A stretch of 32,624 nucleotides of DNA from Candidatus Neomarinimicrobiota bacterium (GTDB taxonomy: Bacteria; Fidelibacterota; UBA2242; B5-G15), in the NCBI GenBank assembly GCA_017656425.1, contig JACDNV010000023.1, forward strand, positions 1 through 32,624, given 5' to 3'. Every line of letters begins with the position of its first letter. Positions within the stretch are counted from its first letter, which is position 1. The notes beneath the pieces were generated by a model. It ran no database searches, had not been told where the DNA came from, and saw nothing but the letters and a program-made list of their open reading frames with translations. The translations under genes were made by a program, and so were the position numbers. Positions 25,903-32,624 of the stretch are shown here, piece after piece.

Positions 25903-27216
25903 TCACCCCAACGCCCACTGATAAAAAGGCTTGACTTCAATCTCTAAGCCATTTCGCTCAAAACTCGCTCTCAGGTCTCTGGTAATGATAAGAGCTTTGC
26001 TTACCTTGAATTCCTTTGCCGCCAGTTCCAACGCACGAATCTCTCGAGTCTCACTTTTCTCCGACGTTAAATCGTAGCACACCTGGATAAGAGGGAATTC
26101 ATCATTCTGACCGAAAAACTGTGGCAGAACAAAATCAACTTCATACCCGCTGGAACTCTTCCAGTAATAGAGGTCGTCATATTTTCGATAAAGATGGCAG
26201 AAGACCATGTTTTCAAGAAGGCGTCCCCAGTCCTTTTCCTTAATAAAAGATGTTACCTGATACATTCCATTATCCAGTAGATAGAACTTTTTCGGATACT
26301 GGAGCTGGTCCTTCACCAAATAGGAAAATATGGATACCGTCTTCCCTAAAAACGCATCTTCAAGATAGCCCAGATACTCAATCAGCGTGCTTTTGGACAC
26401 CTTGAATCCGATCGACTCTAAACTTGCAGCCATTTTCCCCATACTAACCAGACAGGACATCTGGCGGGTGAGAATTTTTATAAAGTTATCCAGTACTTTT
26501 ATCTGACGGATGCTGTAACGTTGAACAATATCAGCGAAAAAAACGGTGTGAAGATACTCTTTCAGGATAGCCTCTTTTTCCTGCATCGTCTCCGCCAGCA
26601 CAACTTCAGGGAATCCACCATACCTCATATATTGTGAAAAAAAGAACAGAATTTCATTCTTTCGACCGGAATAGGGCAAACGATCTATTTGAGGAACCTG
26701 TACCCCTTTGAAGCCCAGATATTCTCGAAAAGAAAGGGGAAACACTTTATATGTCAATGTACGCCCCCTGAGAGCCGTAGCAATATCAGAGCTCAACATT
26801 TTTGAATTCGACCCAGTTATAAACAACTTAACATTGGCTTCGGTCTCATAAATCCGCCAGATGACTTTCTCCCAGTTTGGAACGTTTTGAATTTCATCCA
26901 GAAATAAAAAGATTGGCGCCTCAGGAGCAACCTCAAAAAACTGCCTGTATACATCCAGCAGTTTCGCAAGTTCTCCACCCTCGAATGGTAAAAGCCTATC
27001 ATCTTCATAATTAATATAAACTATATTCTGCGATGGCACATCTTTCCTTAACTTACTAATAAGCTGAAAAAAAAGAGTGCTCTTGCCGCTTCTCCGAGGA
27101 CCAATGAGAACAGGAATTAACCGTGTATCAAGCAGACCGTCATAACCATTTCTTTCAATAAATGGTGGAATCTGATACTCAAACCACCATTGCAAAATAT
27201 TCTTTAATTTCTCCAT
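25903..27216 (-). CDS. AAA+ ATPase with DUF4143 nuclease-like C-terminus (first of three)
   Basis: The best start is ATG 27216; a TTG two codons upstream (27222) is also open. Counting from the TTG, Walker A is GPRRSGKST (41-49), Walker B is IFLFLDEIQ (104-112), and sensor/arginine features are LFITGSNSKML and LRGRTLTY, followed by YGGFPEVVL. The C-terminal DUF4143 region has YPKKFYLLDNGMY, RLLENMVFCHLYRK and YYWKSSSGYEVDFVL, a restriction-endonuclease-like motif. The family is abundant in repeat-rich genomes and its role is uncertain. It is not a close duplicate of the other two here. No Shine-Dalgarno is visible; instead AATATCGTTTAAT occurs twice, 33 bases apart, just upstream. Confidence 0.9.
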   Translation of the reverse strand: MEKLKNILQWWFEYQIPPFIERNGYDGLLDTRLIPVLIGPRRSGKSTLFFQLISKLRKDVPSQNIVYINYEDDRLLPFEGGELAKLLDVYRQFFEVAPEAPIFLFLDEIQNVPNWEKVIWRIYETEANVKLFITGSNSKMLSSDIATALRGRTLTYKVFPLSFREYLGFKGVQVPQIDRLPYSGRKNEILFFFSQYMRYGGFPEVVLAETMQEKEAILKEYLHTVFFADIVQRYSIRQIKVLDNFIKILTRQMSCLVSMGKMAASLESIGFKVSKSTLIEYLGYLEDAFLGKTVSIFSYLVKDQLQYPKKFYLLDNGMYQVTSFIKEKDWGRLLENMVFCHLYRKYDDLYYWKSSSGYEVDFVLPQFFGQNDEFPLIQVCYDLTSEKSETREIRALELAAKEFKVSKALIITRDLRASFERNGLEIEVKPFYQWALG

Positions 27217-27220
27217 TGCC

Positions 27221-27266
27221 AATATCGTTTAATGTATAATTCGATTTGCTTATAATATCGTTTAAT
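27221..27266 (-). promoter_or_regulatory. Duplicated 13-bp motif upstream of ATPase 1
   Basis: AATATCGTTTAAT occurs at 27221-27233 and again at 27254-27266 on the plus strand, with a 33-base period. The proximal copy touches the start region. It is a candidate operator. Confidence 0.45.
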
Positions 27267-27406
27267 ATACTATACAATACACCAGATTCCAAACTTTAAA
27301 ACCCTAAACTTTGAACATAGAACCTTGAACTCCTGAACTTCAAATCTAACCCCACAACTTTATCCACAGCCCCACCGCCTTAGCCACATCGGGACAAAAG
27401 CGGAAG

Positions 27407-27815
27407 CTATACAACTATCCTAATCTGGTTAATAAACTCCAGAACTTCGTCGAGATTATCTCGTGCGTAAAGGCAAATCTTATCCTTACTGAGCGTGTCA
27501 TAATCATGAGCTAAAAAATTTCTGAATCCTGCAATCCTGGCAAAAGAATAGGCAAATTCCTTATCTAAAATGCCGTTTTCTCCCAAAATATCAAACGCCT
27601 CTGCATAGCTCTGTGGTGGTCTAAGATTTTTATATCTGATAACCATCTCGGCAATAGCCACACAGGAATCAGCTATTAGATATAGATAGTGTAGTAAAGC
27701 ACCCCGGTAAATTTCCTCATCAAATCTTTTTTTCACAGTCAGGAGCTAACTCTTTAACAATTTTAACGTATTTTTCCAGTCTGAACAGTTTTTGTTTCAA
27801 TCTTTCTATTGTCAT
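27407..27815 (-). pseudogene. hepT: HepT-type HEPN toxin, frame broken at an A7 run
   Basis: The ATG at 27815 overlaps the mntA stop (ATGA). It begins MTIERLKQKLFRLEKYVKIV then KELAPDCEK before running into TGATGA. The rest (DEEIYRGALLHYLYLIADSC to the end at 27407) is in another frame, joined at GTGAAAAAAAGATTTG: six A's instead of seven would give one continuous protein of about 135 residues. The HEPN RNase motif RNFLAHDY (RX4HXY) is intact. The downstream part alone could start from the GTG at 27736. HepT is neutralised by MntA-catalysed AMP transfer in studied systems. The shift may be a mutation, a slippage site or a base-calling error. Confidence 0.85.
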
Positions 27816-28204
27816 ACTCCTATAATCATCTTTCTTTGATGCATGAAATCAAGGGCCTGATGGTGAATTCGTACCTCATAGTCTAATCGCACCTCCGGAT
27901 TTGAGTCGAAAATGACAGTTCCATTGGTAACAATTTCATCGGCCAGAATCAGATTCCGCAAATTGTTTAAAATAATGACATCTATATCATTCCGCTTCAG
28001 AAGCCGTGTACAATCTGTATATAGAGCCAATTTAAGATCGAATGCATCTTCCTGTGAGTCAACATAAAACGCAAGGTCAATATCACTCAATGGGGAATAA
28101 TCATGGCTTGCTGCGGTACCAAATAGATAGGCAAATACAATCCTGCCCTTATAAGCTTTAAAAAGAGGTTGCAATTCCTTTTTAATCATTTTGAATCTAT
28201 TCAT
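27812..28204 (-). CDS. mntA: MntA-type nucleotidyltransferase antitoxin
   Basis: This 130-residue minimal nucleotidyltransferase has FGTAASHDYSPLSDIDLAFYV, a GSX10DXD motif in which the serine is replaced by threonine (Gly29-Thr30, Asp41, Asp43). A third acidic position lies in RNDIDVIILN (about Asp75). LADEIVTNGTVIFD and LDYEVRIHHQALDF follow, as in antitoxins that AMPylate HepT. Its stop overlaps the hepT ATG. No promoter was identified. Confidence 0.9.
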   Translation of the reverse strand: MNRFKMIKKELQPLFKAYKGRIVFAYLFGTAASHDYSPLSDIDLAFYVDSQEDAFDLKLALYTDCTRLLKRNDIDVIILNNLRNLILADEIVTNGTVIFDSNPEVRLDYEVRIHHQALDFMHQRKMIIGV

Positions 28205-28290
28205 CGTGTAAAACTCACCTTAACCTGGGAATGAATTCTCGCAAAGCATACCGCGACCTTTTTGCCTTCTGCAAAGTACACAAAGTTTAC

Positions 28291-28577
28291 CTACATACTT
28301 TTTTCATTCGCTATATATCCCGAATCTTTCAATAATCTCAGCCAATACTTAGCCTCTTTTACTTCCTTATAATGCTATATTCATCTTAGCTAAAAACTCT
28401 CTCTTACTCTACGCTGACTCAGCCTCCTCAACATTCGCACCTATCAACGTCCCAGATCTCAAAAGTTGCTTTGAGAAAACAAATTCTTTTTTATGCTCAA
28501 TTAAAAGTTTATAAACCTCTATCATATCTAATGCAAACTCATAACTTTTATTCAATATCAAATTATTTCCAACTATT
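28291..28577 (-). pseudogene. Four-helix bundle (S23-like) protein, decayed
   Basis: On the minus strand the reading is GNNLILNKSYEFALDMIEVY then KLLIEHKKEFVFSKQLLRSG and TLIGANVEEAESA, followed by a stop. SKREFLAKMNIAL continues past the stop, and after a frameshift EVKEAKYWLRLLKDSGYI. SKQLLRSGT.IGAN.EEA is the family's hallmark. At least one stop and one shift show it is inactive. Confidence 0.85.
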
Positions 28578-28579
28578 TT

Positions 28580-28690
28580 CAACCCCTAATTCTCAATTCT
28601 TAATTCTCCATTCTACACTATCTATCAATCCTCTAATTCTACATTCTCAATTCTACATTCTACATTCTTAATTAAGCATTCTACATTATC
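28580..28690. repeat. Low-complexity ATTCTACATTCTCAATTC tract
   Basis: It consists of repeated, imperfect TTCTCAATTC, TTCTTAATTC and TTCTACATTC decamers with no coding sense. A complementary-style tract (AATGTAAAATG units) lies at 29017-29075, beyond two other repeats. Confidence 0.7.
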
Positions 28691-28716
28691 TTTTACGGTT
28701 TCACAACCCTTCGATG

Positions 28717-28866
28717 TTAAAGAGTTCAACGTTAAGAAAGTTCAACGTTCAACGTTAAAGAGTTCAACGTTAAGAAAGTTCAACGTTCAACGTTAGAGAG
28801 TTCAATGTTACCACCTGCGCAAACTTAGAACGTAAAACCTTGAACCTTGAACTTTGAACTTCAAAT
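28717..28866. repeat. Bipartite GTTCAACGTT / TTGAAC repeat, unit 1
   Basis: The left arm has GTTCAACGTTAAGAAA and GTTCAACGTTCAACGTT repeats. A conserved core, ACCACCTGCGCAAACTTAG and AACGTAAAACC, follows. The right arm is CTTGAACCTTGAACTTTGAA, roughly the inverse complement of the left. The core is nearly identical to that of unit 4. Confidence 0.85.
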
Positions 28867-29015
28867 TACGGCTTCGCCACCTCAGTCACATTAACTGAGA
28901 TGGCATAGTAATTAACGAGGAAAAAAGTTTAAACAATTTGACTTATATCACTACCATATATCTTTTCAAATCGTGCTAAAATTTATATTTATGTCAAGGT
29001 TTATGCAAGGAAAAG
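28867..29015. repeat. Dispersed ~150-bp repeat, copy 2
   Basis: It matches 19618-19802, from TACGGCTTCGCCACCTCAGT to TTTATGCAAG, with about 35 bases fewer in the middle and a two-base shorter hairpin loop. It lies directly against the right arm of repeat unit 1. Confidence 0.75.
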
Positions 29016-29016
29016 A

Positions 29017-29075
29017 ATGAGTAATGAATAATGAATAAAGAATAATGTAAAATGTAAAATGTATAATGTAAAATG
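29017..29075. repeat. Low-complexity AATGTAAAATG tract
   Basis: Imperfect repeats of AATGAATAATG, AATGTAAAATG and AATGTATAATG make up the tract. It is non-coding. Confidence 0.65.
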
Positions 29076-29139
29076 TTTACGAGTGATGGTGGTTTTTATT
29101 GTTGATTGAATTTGCTATGGAATTTATAAACTTCTATTT

Positions 29140-29195
29140 TCTCAGGAAAAAATCAAACGCCCTTTCCAGCACTAAATTATTTCCTCTCACAATTA
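29140..29195 (-). pseudogene. Possible N-terminal scrap of a second four-helix-bundle gene
   Basis: A short minus-strand reading, VRGNNLVLERAFDFFLRK and a stop, resembles the first helix of the relic at 28291-28577 (GNNLILNKSYEFA). It is too short to be sure. Confidence 0.35.
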
Positions 29196-29236
29196 ACACA
29201 CCATACTTCACTCTTCATTATACATTATACTTAGGA

Positions 29237-29567
29237 GAGTTCAACGTTAGAAAAGTTCAACGTTCAACGTTTAGGGAGTTCAACGTTTAAAAAGTTCAAC
29301 GTTCAACGTTAGGAGAGTTCAACGTTAAGAAAGTTCAACGTTCAACGTTTAGGGAGTTCAACGTTAAGAGAGTTCAATGTTCAACTTTAGGAAGTTCAAT
29401 GTTTAAAGAGTTCGACGTTAGAAAAGTTCAACGTTCAACGTTATGAAGTTCAATGTTACTACCTGCATAAATTTAGAACGTAAAACCCCGAACCTTGAAC
29501 TTTGGAACCTTGAACTTTGAACTTTGAACTTTGAACCTTGAACTTCGGAACTTTGAACTTCGAACTC
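29237..29567. repeat. Bipartite GTTCAACGTT / TTGAAC repeat, unit 2
   Basis: This is the longest left arm (to about 29455), with many GTTCAACGTT copies spaced by AGAAA or AGGGA. The core is diverged (ACTACCTGCATAAATTTAG then AACGTAAAACC). The right arm of TTGAACTTTGAAC units runs up to the stop codon of ATPase 2. Confidence 0.85.
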
Positions 29568-30851
29568 TTACTCCACACTCCACTTCCAGAAGGGTTTTAT
29601 TATTACTGTTATGCCATCTATTTCCTTTATTTCCTCATTGTCGAAAGTAACGACTACAGCTTCTTTTAGATTAAAGCGCTTTGCCGCCTCTATTACCCCT
29701 CCCAATTCCCTTTCTTTGTTATCCTCATCCAACTTCCATGTCACCTGAAAGACCATAAACCTGTCATCACTTTTCACTATAAAATCGCATTCATATCTCT
29801 CCTGAAAATAAAAGACTTCATACCCTTTTCTTCTCAACTCTATAAAAACTGCATTCTCTAACAGACGCCCGTAGTCCATTGAGCTAACTCTTCTGGACAA
29901 TCCAACGTCAATGAGATAAACCTTAACTGGATTTCTCATCCTTTTATAGGTCGATTCAGCAAACTTTTTCACTTCAAAAATTAACATGCTCTCAAGAAAA
30001 TATTTATAGTAAGCATAAAGACTATCTTTGGAGAAAGAAAACCTACCTTTATATTGCTTATAAAAAGCAGTTAAGGAAAATCTCGTTGAAAAGGACGAAA
30101 ATAATTTATCCCATAAAGCGTCTAATAAAACTATATTCCCAACTTTAAACCTTTCAACAATATCTCTAAAAAACATTGCATTAAGATATTCTTTCAATAC
30201 CTTTCTCTTGTCAAATTCAGTTGGAGAAAAAGTTACTTCCGGAAATCCTCCAAACTTCAAATACTCACCAAAACAATTCTTCGTATATACTTTTCCACTC
30301 CCATAAAATAGTTTTTCTCTTGAAAGATCATACCCTTTTGAAACTAAAAACTCTCTAAATGAGAAAGGAAAAACTTCCAGACTCCAGACTCTACCCCTTA
30401 AGGATGAATGGATTCTCCGGGGAGTTATCTCAGATGAAGAACCCGCACAATATACCGATATACCTTCCTTTTCAACCAACCTCCTTACAAATCTTTCCCA
30501 TAACCCAGTATCCTGAATTTCATCAAATAGAAATACTACATTATTCTGGGATAACAAATGGGGTTTTAACTCAAAAAATGCTTCTCTAATCCTATCAATC
30601 TCCTCAATCTTAATATTAGAAAGCCGTTCATCTTCAAAGTCAATGTATAACGAGCGCCCCCTATTCTTTCGAAACAAATCATAGAGAATAAAACTTTTGC
30701 CACTCCTTCTAACACCATGAAATACTACCACCTTCTTTAAATTTTCCGATGGGAGCGCTATCCCTTCCCTCGGGACAACACCTTTTATCTGACCTATAAT
30801 AAAGTTCTCGTTTTCTATGATTATACTCTTTATAAGCTCATTACTAACCAT
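29568..30851 (-). CDS. AAA+ ATPase with DUF4143 C-terminus (second of three)
   Basis: The protein is 427 residues. Walker A is GVRRSGKS (46-53) and Walker B is VVFLFDEIQ (105-113). YCAGSSSEI, LRGRVWSLEVFPFSFREFL and FGGFPEV follow. In the C-terminal part are NPVKVYLIDVGLSRR, RLLENAVFIELRRKG and RYECDFIVKSD, the DUF4143 nuclease-like region, then AVVVTFDNEE. Its 5' side faces the left arm of repeat unit 3 and its stop abuts the right arm of unit 2. AAAAGGATAAAT supplies an RBS before ATG 30851, and the same RBS-like block is repeated 33 bases upstream, where it precedes a six-codon frame (ATG to TAA). Confidence 0.9.
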   Translation of the reverse strand: MVSNELIKSIIIENENFIIGQIKGVVPREGIALPSENLKKVVVFHGVRRSGKSFILYDLFRKNRGRSLYIDFEDERLSNIKIEEIDRIREAFFELKPHLLSQNNVVFLFDEIQDTGLWERFVRRLVEKEGISVYCAGSSSEITPRRIHSSLRGRVWSLEVFPFSFREFLVSKGYDLSREKLFYGSGKVYTKNCFGEYLKFGGFPEVTFSPTEFDKRKVLKEYLNAMFFRDIVERFKVGNIVLLDALWDKLFSSFSTRFSLTAFYKQYKGRFSFSKDSLYAYYKYFLESMLIFEVKKFAESTYKRMRNPVKVYLIDVGLSRRVSSMDYGRLLENAVFIELRRKGYEVFYFQERYECDFIVKSDDRFMVFQVTWKLDEDNKERELGGVIEAAKRFNLKEAVVVTFDNEEIKEIDGITVIIKPFWKWSVE

Positions 30852-30903
30852 ATTTATCCTTTTAATAAGGACAAACTATCATATATTTATCCTTTTAAAA
30901 AGG
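30850..30903 (-). promoter_or_regulatory. Duplicated RBS/palindrome motif upstream of ATPase 2
   Basis: ATATTTATCCTTTTAA occurs at 30850-30865 and 30883-30898 on the plus strand. On the coding strand each copy gives TTAAAAGGATAAATAT; the distal copy sits in the near-palindrome CCTTTTTAAAAGG and is followed by its own ATG with a six-codon frame. This may be an operator pair, a leader peptide or both. Confidence 0.5.
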
Positions 30904-30908
30904 TTAAA

Positions 30909-31171
30909 TAGTTCAATGTTAGAAAAGTTCAATGTTAAGAGAGTTCAACGTTCAACGTTAGGAAAGTTCAACGTTTAGGGAGTTCAACGTTTAAAAAGTT
31001 CAACGTTCGACGTTTAACATTTACTACCACACAAAACTTTGAACTCTGGAACCTTGAACGTTGAACTTCGGAACTTTGAACTTTGGAACTTTGAACTCTG
31101 AAACCTTGAACGTTGAACCTTGAACGTTGAACCTTGAACGTTGAACTTTGAACTTCGGAACCTTGAACTCC
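30909..31171. repeat. Bipartite GTTCAACGTT / TTGAAC repeat, unit 3
   Basis: The left arm runs to about 31020. The core is the most diverged (ACTACCACACAAAACTTTG). The right arm has perfect CCTTGAACGTTGAA tandems and reaches the end of ATPase 3. The right arm is open in one minus frame (FKVPKFKVQ-like), which is an artefact of the repeat. Confidence 0.85.
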
Positions 31172-32356
31172 TTAAATTGCACATGCAGGAATAATCCCTT
31201 TCTCATCCACATAATCCTTTGAAACAACGAAATACCTATCAATCCCCATTCCTTTTGCCAGTTTTCTCAGCCTATCGTAATCTGCTCTTATACCTCTACT
31301 TTTAACTCCAAACGCAATACCCGCCTCAGGAAGTACAAAATCCACTTCCCCACCTCTCCTTTTCTGATAGTAACACAACTTCCCATACTTCCTGAGATTT
31401 AAATAAACCGCATTCTCCAGGAGCCTACCTTCCCCCACTCTACCAAAAAGATTCAATATTCCTGTATCACAGACATATATTTTCTTTGCTCCACTCACTT
31501 CTCTATCCACATTCCCGGAATAAGGAGGAACCATAAAAAGAAAGTAAGTTCCTTCCAGAAATGAAAGATACGAATAAACCGTCTCTCTTGTCACACCCAG
31601 CTCGGACGAAAGCCTTGTAATATTTAACTTTGAACCTACTCTCTGAAGAATCAAAAACATCAACTCCCGAAAAACCTTCATACTCCTGAAATCAGCAAGA
31701 CTTCTAACATCCTTTTCAAAATATGATGAAAATATATCTTTAATGTGCGATTCTTTACGCCTGATGTCATCGGCAAGTACAACCTGAGGAAATCCACCGT
31801 ACATCAGGTATTCTTCATAATACTTTTTTACCTTTTCATACAGAACAATTGTTTTAGTACTCTCCTTCCGTTCAAAATCCTCCGGGAAGCTTATATCAAG
31901 CTCCTTAAAAGTCAAAAACTCGTCAAAAGATAGAGGAAACAGCTCGAAAACCACCTTTCTTCCAGCAAGACTTTCCGGAAACATGTTTTTAAAATAAAAA
32001 CTACTTGAACCAGTCAAAAAGAACTTAACATCGTAATGGTCGTAAAGGTATTTAACAACTCTCACCACTTCTGGTGCTGACTGTATCTCATCAATAAAAA
32101 TATATGCTTTCTTTTTCTTATCTACCCCAAAAGAGGCAAGATTCAGCCATACATTATTGAAATCCACTTCATCAAACACCCTTTGCTCAATAATATTCTC
32201 CATATCCAGCATAACCTTGTTGGTGGAGTCTACCTTATCATAAATCATCTTCAGGAGAGTTGTTTTTCCCGTTCTCCGCATTCCTGTGACAACGATTATT
32301 TCCTTCGAGTCTATCCAGGGTTCTATTTCCTTTAAGATCCTTCTTGGATACAGCAC
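31172..32356 (-). CDS. AAA+ ATPase with DUF4143 C-terminus (third of three)
   Basis: The longest frame opens at TTG 32371, but that codon overlaps the junction with the -10 box; GTG 32356 (codon 6) is the better start and may begin a leaderless message. Numbering from the TTG, Walker A is GMRRTGKTT (30-38) and Walker B is YIFIDEIQ (90-97). FFLTGSSSFYF and LAGRKVVFELFPLSFDEFL follow, then YGGFPQVVL. A winged-helix-like segment, ITRLSSELGVTRETVYSYL, precedes the DUF4143 part GAKKIYVCDTGILNLFG, RLLENAVYLNLRKYG and GGEVDFVL. It is bounded by repeat units 3 and 4. Confidence 0.88.
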   Translation of the reverse strand: MLYPRRILKEIEPWIDSKEIIVVTGMRRTGKTTLLKMIYDKVDSTNKVMLDMENIIEQRVFDEVDFNNVWLNLASFGVDKKKKAYIFIDEIQSAPEVVRVVKYLYDHYDVKFFLTGSSSFYFKNMFPESLAGRKVVFELFPLSFDEFLTFKELDISFPEDFERKESTKTIVLYEKVKKYYEEYLMYGGFPQVVLADDIRRKESHIKDIFSSYFEKDVRSLADFRSMKVFRELMFLILQRVGSKLNITRLSSELGVTRETVYSYLSFLEGTYFLFMVPPYSGNVDREVSGAKKIYVCDTGILNLFGRVGEGRLLENAVYLNLRKYGKLCYYQKRRGGEVDFVLPEAGIAFGVKSRGIRADYDRLRKLAKGMGIDRYFVVSKDYVDEKGIIPACAI

Positions 32357-32362
32357 GATATT

Positions 32363-32391
32363 AGTATACAATTTATATACAAAATTGTCAA
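32363..32391 (-). promoter_or_regulatory. Consensus sigma-70-type promoter for ATPase 3, with repeated TTGTATA
   Basis: On the coding strand TTGACA (32391-32386) is followed after exactly 17 bases by TATACT (32368-32363). Transcription would start near 32356, on the GTG codon. The spacer contains TTGTATA twice, 11 bases apart, which could be an operator overlapping the promoter. Confidence 0.65.
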
Positions 32392-32414
32392 CTATAAACC
32401 GACATTTGGGGATG

Positions 32415-32624
32415 AGAGTTCAATGTTAGGAAAGTTCAACGTTAAGAGAGTTCAACGTTCAACGTTAGGAGAGTTCAACGTTAAGAGAGTTAAACGTTCA
32501 ACGTTATAGAAGTTCAATGTAACCACCTGCGCAAACTTAGAACGTAAAACCTTGAACCTTGAACTTTGGAACCTTGAACTTTGAACTTTGAACTTTGCAC
32601 TTTGAACCTTGAACTTCAGAACTC
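32415..32624. repeat. Bipartite GTTCAACGTT / TTGAAC repeat, unit 4 (runs off the edge)
   Basis: The left arm of GTTCAACGTT units with AGGAGA spacers is followed by the core ACCACCTGCGCAAACTTAG and AACGTAAAACC, identical over about 30 bases to unit 1. The right arm of TTGAACTTTGAAC units continues to the window end. Confidence 0.85.

Noticed and set aside
27360-27369. TTATCCACA, a perfect DnaA-box sequence
   Set aside because: It is a single copy with no cluster of boxes, no dnaA/dnaN gene and no AT-rich unwinding region next to it.
28471-28671. 66-codon plus frame rich in NSQFLILHS
   Set aside because: It is the antisense of a four-helix-bundle relic continuing into an ATTCTCAATTC low-complexity tract.
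31024-31242. 72-codon minus frame rich in FKVPKFKVQ repeats
   Set aside because: It is a translation of the TTGAAC-type repeat arm and overlaps the end of ATPase 3; there is no RBS or family match.
28717-32520. CRISPR array
   Set aside because: The GTTCAACGTT repeats are too short, overlap each other and have spacers of only a few near-constant bases. There are no unique 30-40 base spacers and no cas genes.

Overview
The window is a low-GC bacterial accessory region in which every well-supported gene lies on the minus strand. It is read here from high to low coordinates, the direction of transcription. Cell-surface glycan genes, DUF4143-type ATPases, a HepT/MntA pair, four-helix-bundle proteins, broken insertion sequences and long TTGAAC/GTTCAA-type repeats together suggest an uncultivated candidate-phylum bacterium. 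No rRNA or housekeeping marker is present, so I do not name a taxon.

Layout: (1) 32.6-25.2 kb is a repeat-rich defence and selfish-gene island. It holds three AAA+/DUF4143 ATPases (32371-31172, 30851-29568, 27216-25903), a MntA/HepT pair whose HepT frame is broken at an A7 run, one intact four-helix-bundle gene and remnants of others. Four copies of a bipartite GTTCAACGTT / TTGAACTTTGAAC repeat punctuate it. (2) 25.2-21.7 kb carries nucleotide-sugar genes: gmd and fcl (GDP-L-fucose) plus an N-terminally truncated GDP-mannose-3,5-epimerase-like gene. (3) 21.4-20.2 kb is an IS110-family transposase with an RBS-sequestering hairpin. (4) 19.3-0.7 kb is a surface-glycan cluster combining a nonulosonic-acid (legionaminic-type) pathway with a phosphonate pathway. 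(5) The left edge (1-706) is an IS256-family element broken by two near-identical 22-bp insertions.

The most informative observation is in region 4. The first ~80 codons of a legB-type dehydratase lie at 19298-19050, and its last ~27 codons lie at 12129-12046, overlapping the start of a decayed legC. Between them is a ~6.9-kb block: a sugar dehydratase/epimerase, a DegT aminotransferase, an IS5-type remnant, a cytidylyltransferase/PEP-mutase fusion, phosphonopyruvate decarboxylase, an iron-type alcohol dehydrogenase and a transposase remnant. A phosphonate module therefore appears to have replaced the middle of legB in an older nonulosonate operon. Downstream, neuD, a glycosyltransferase, neuB, a cytidylyltransferase, a PtmE-like nucleotidyltransferase, a LIC12162-family transferase, a Wzx flippase and a TagF/TagB-like transferase remain intact. 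legB, legC and a second DegT gene are pseudogenes.

Inferred product: PEP -> phosphonopyruvate -> phosphonoacetaldehyde -> 2-hydroxyethylphosphonate, possibly CMP-activated by the N-terminal domain of the mutase fusion and attached to a surface glycan. The TagF-like enzyme, whose family uses CDP-alditol donors, is a candidate transferase. This chemistry is inferred from family membership and gene context.
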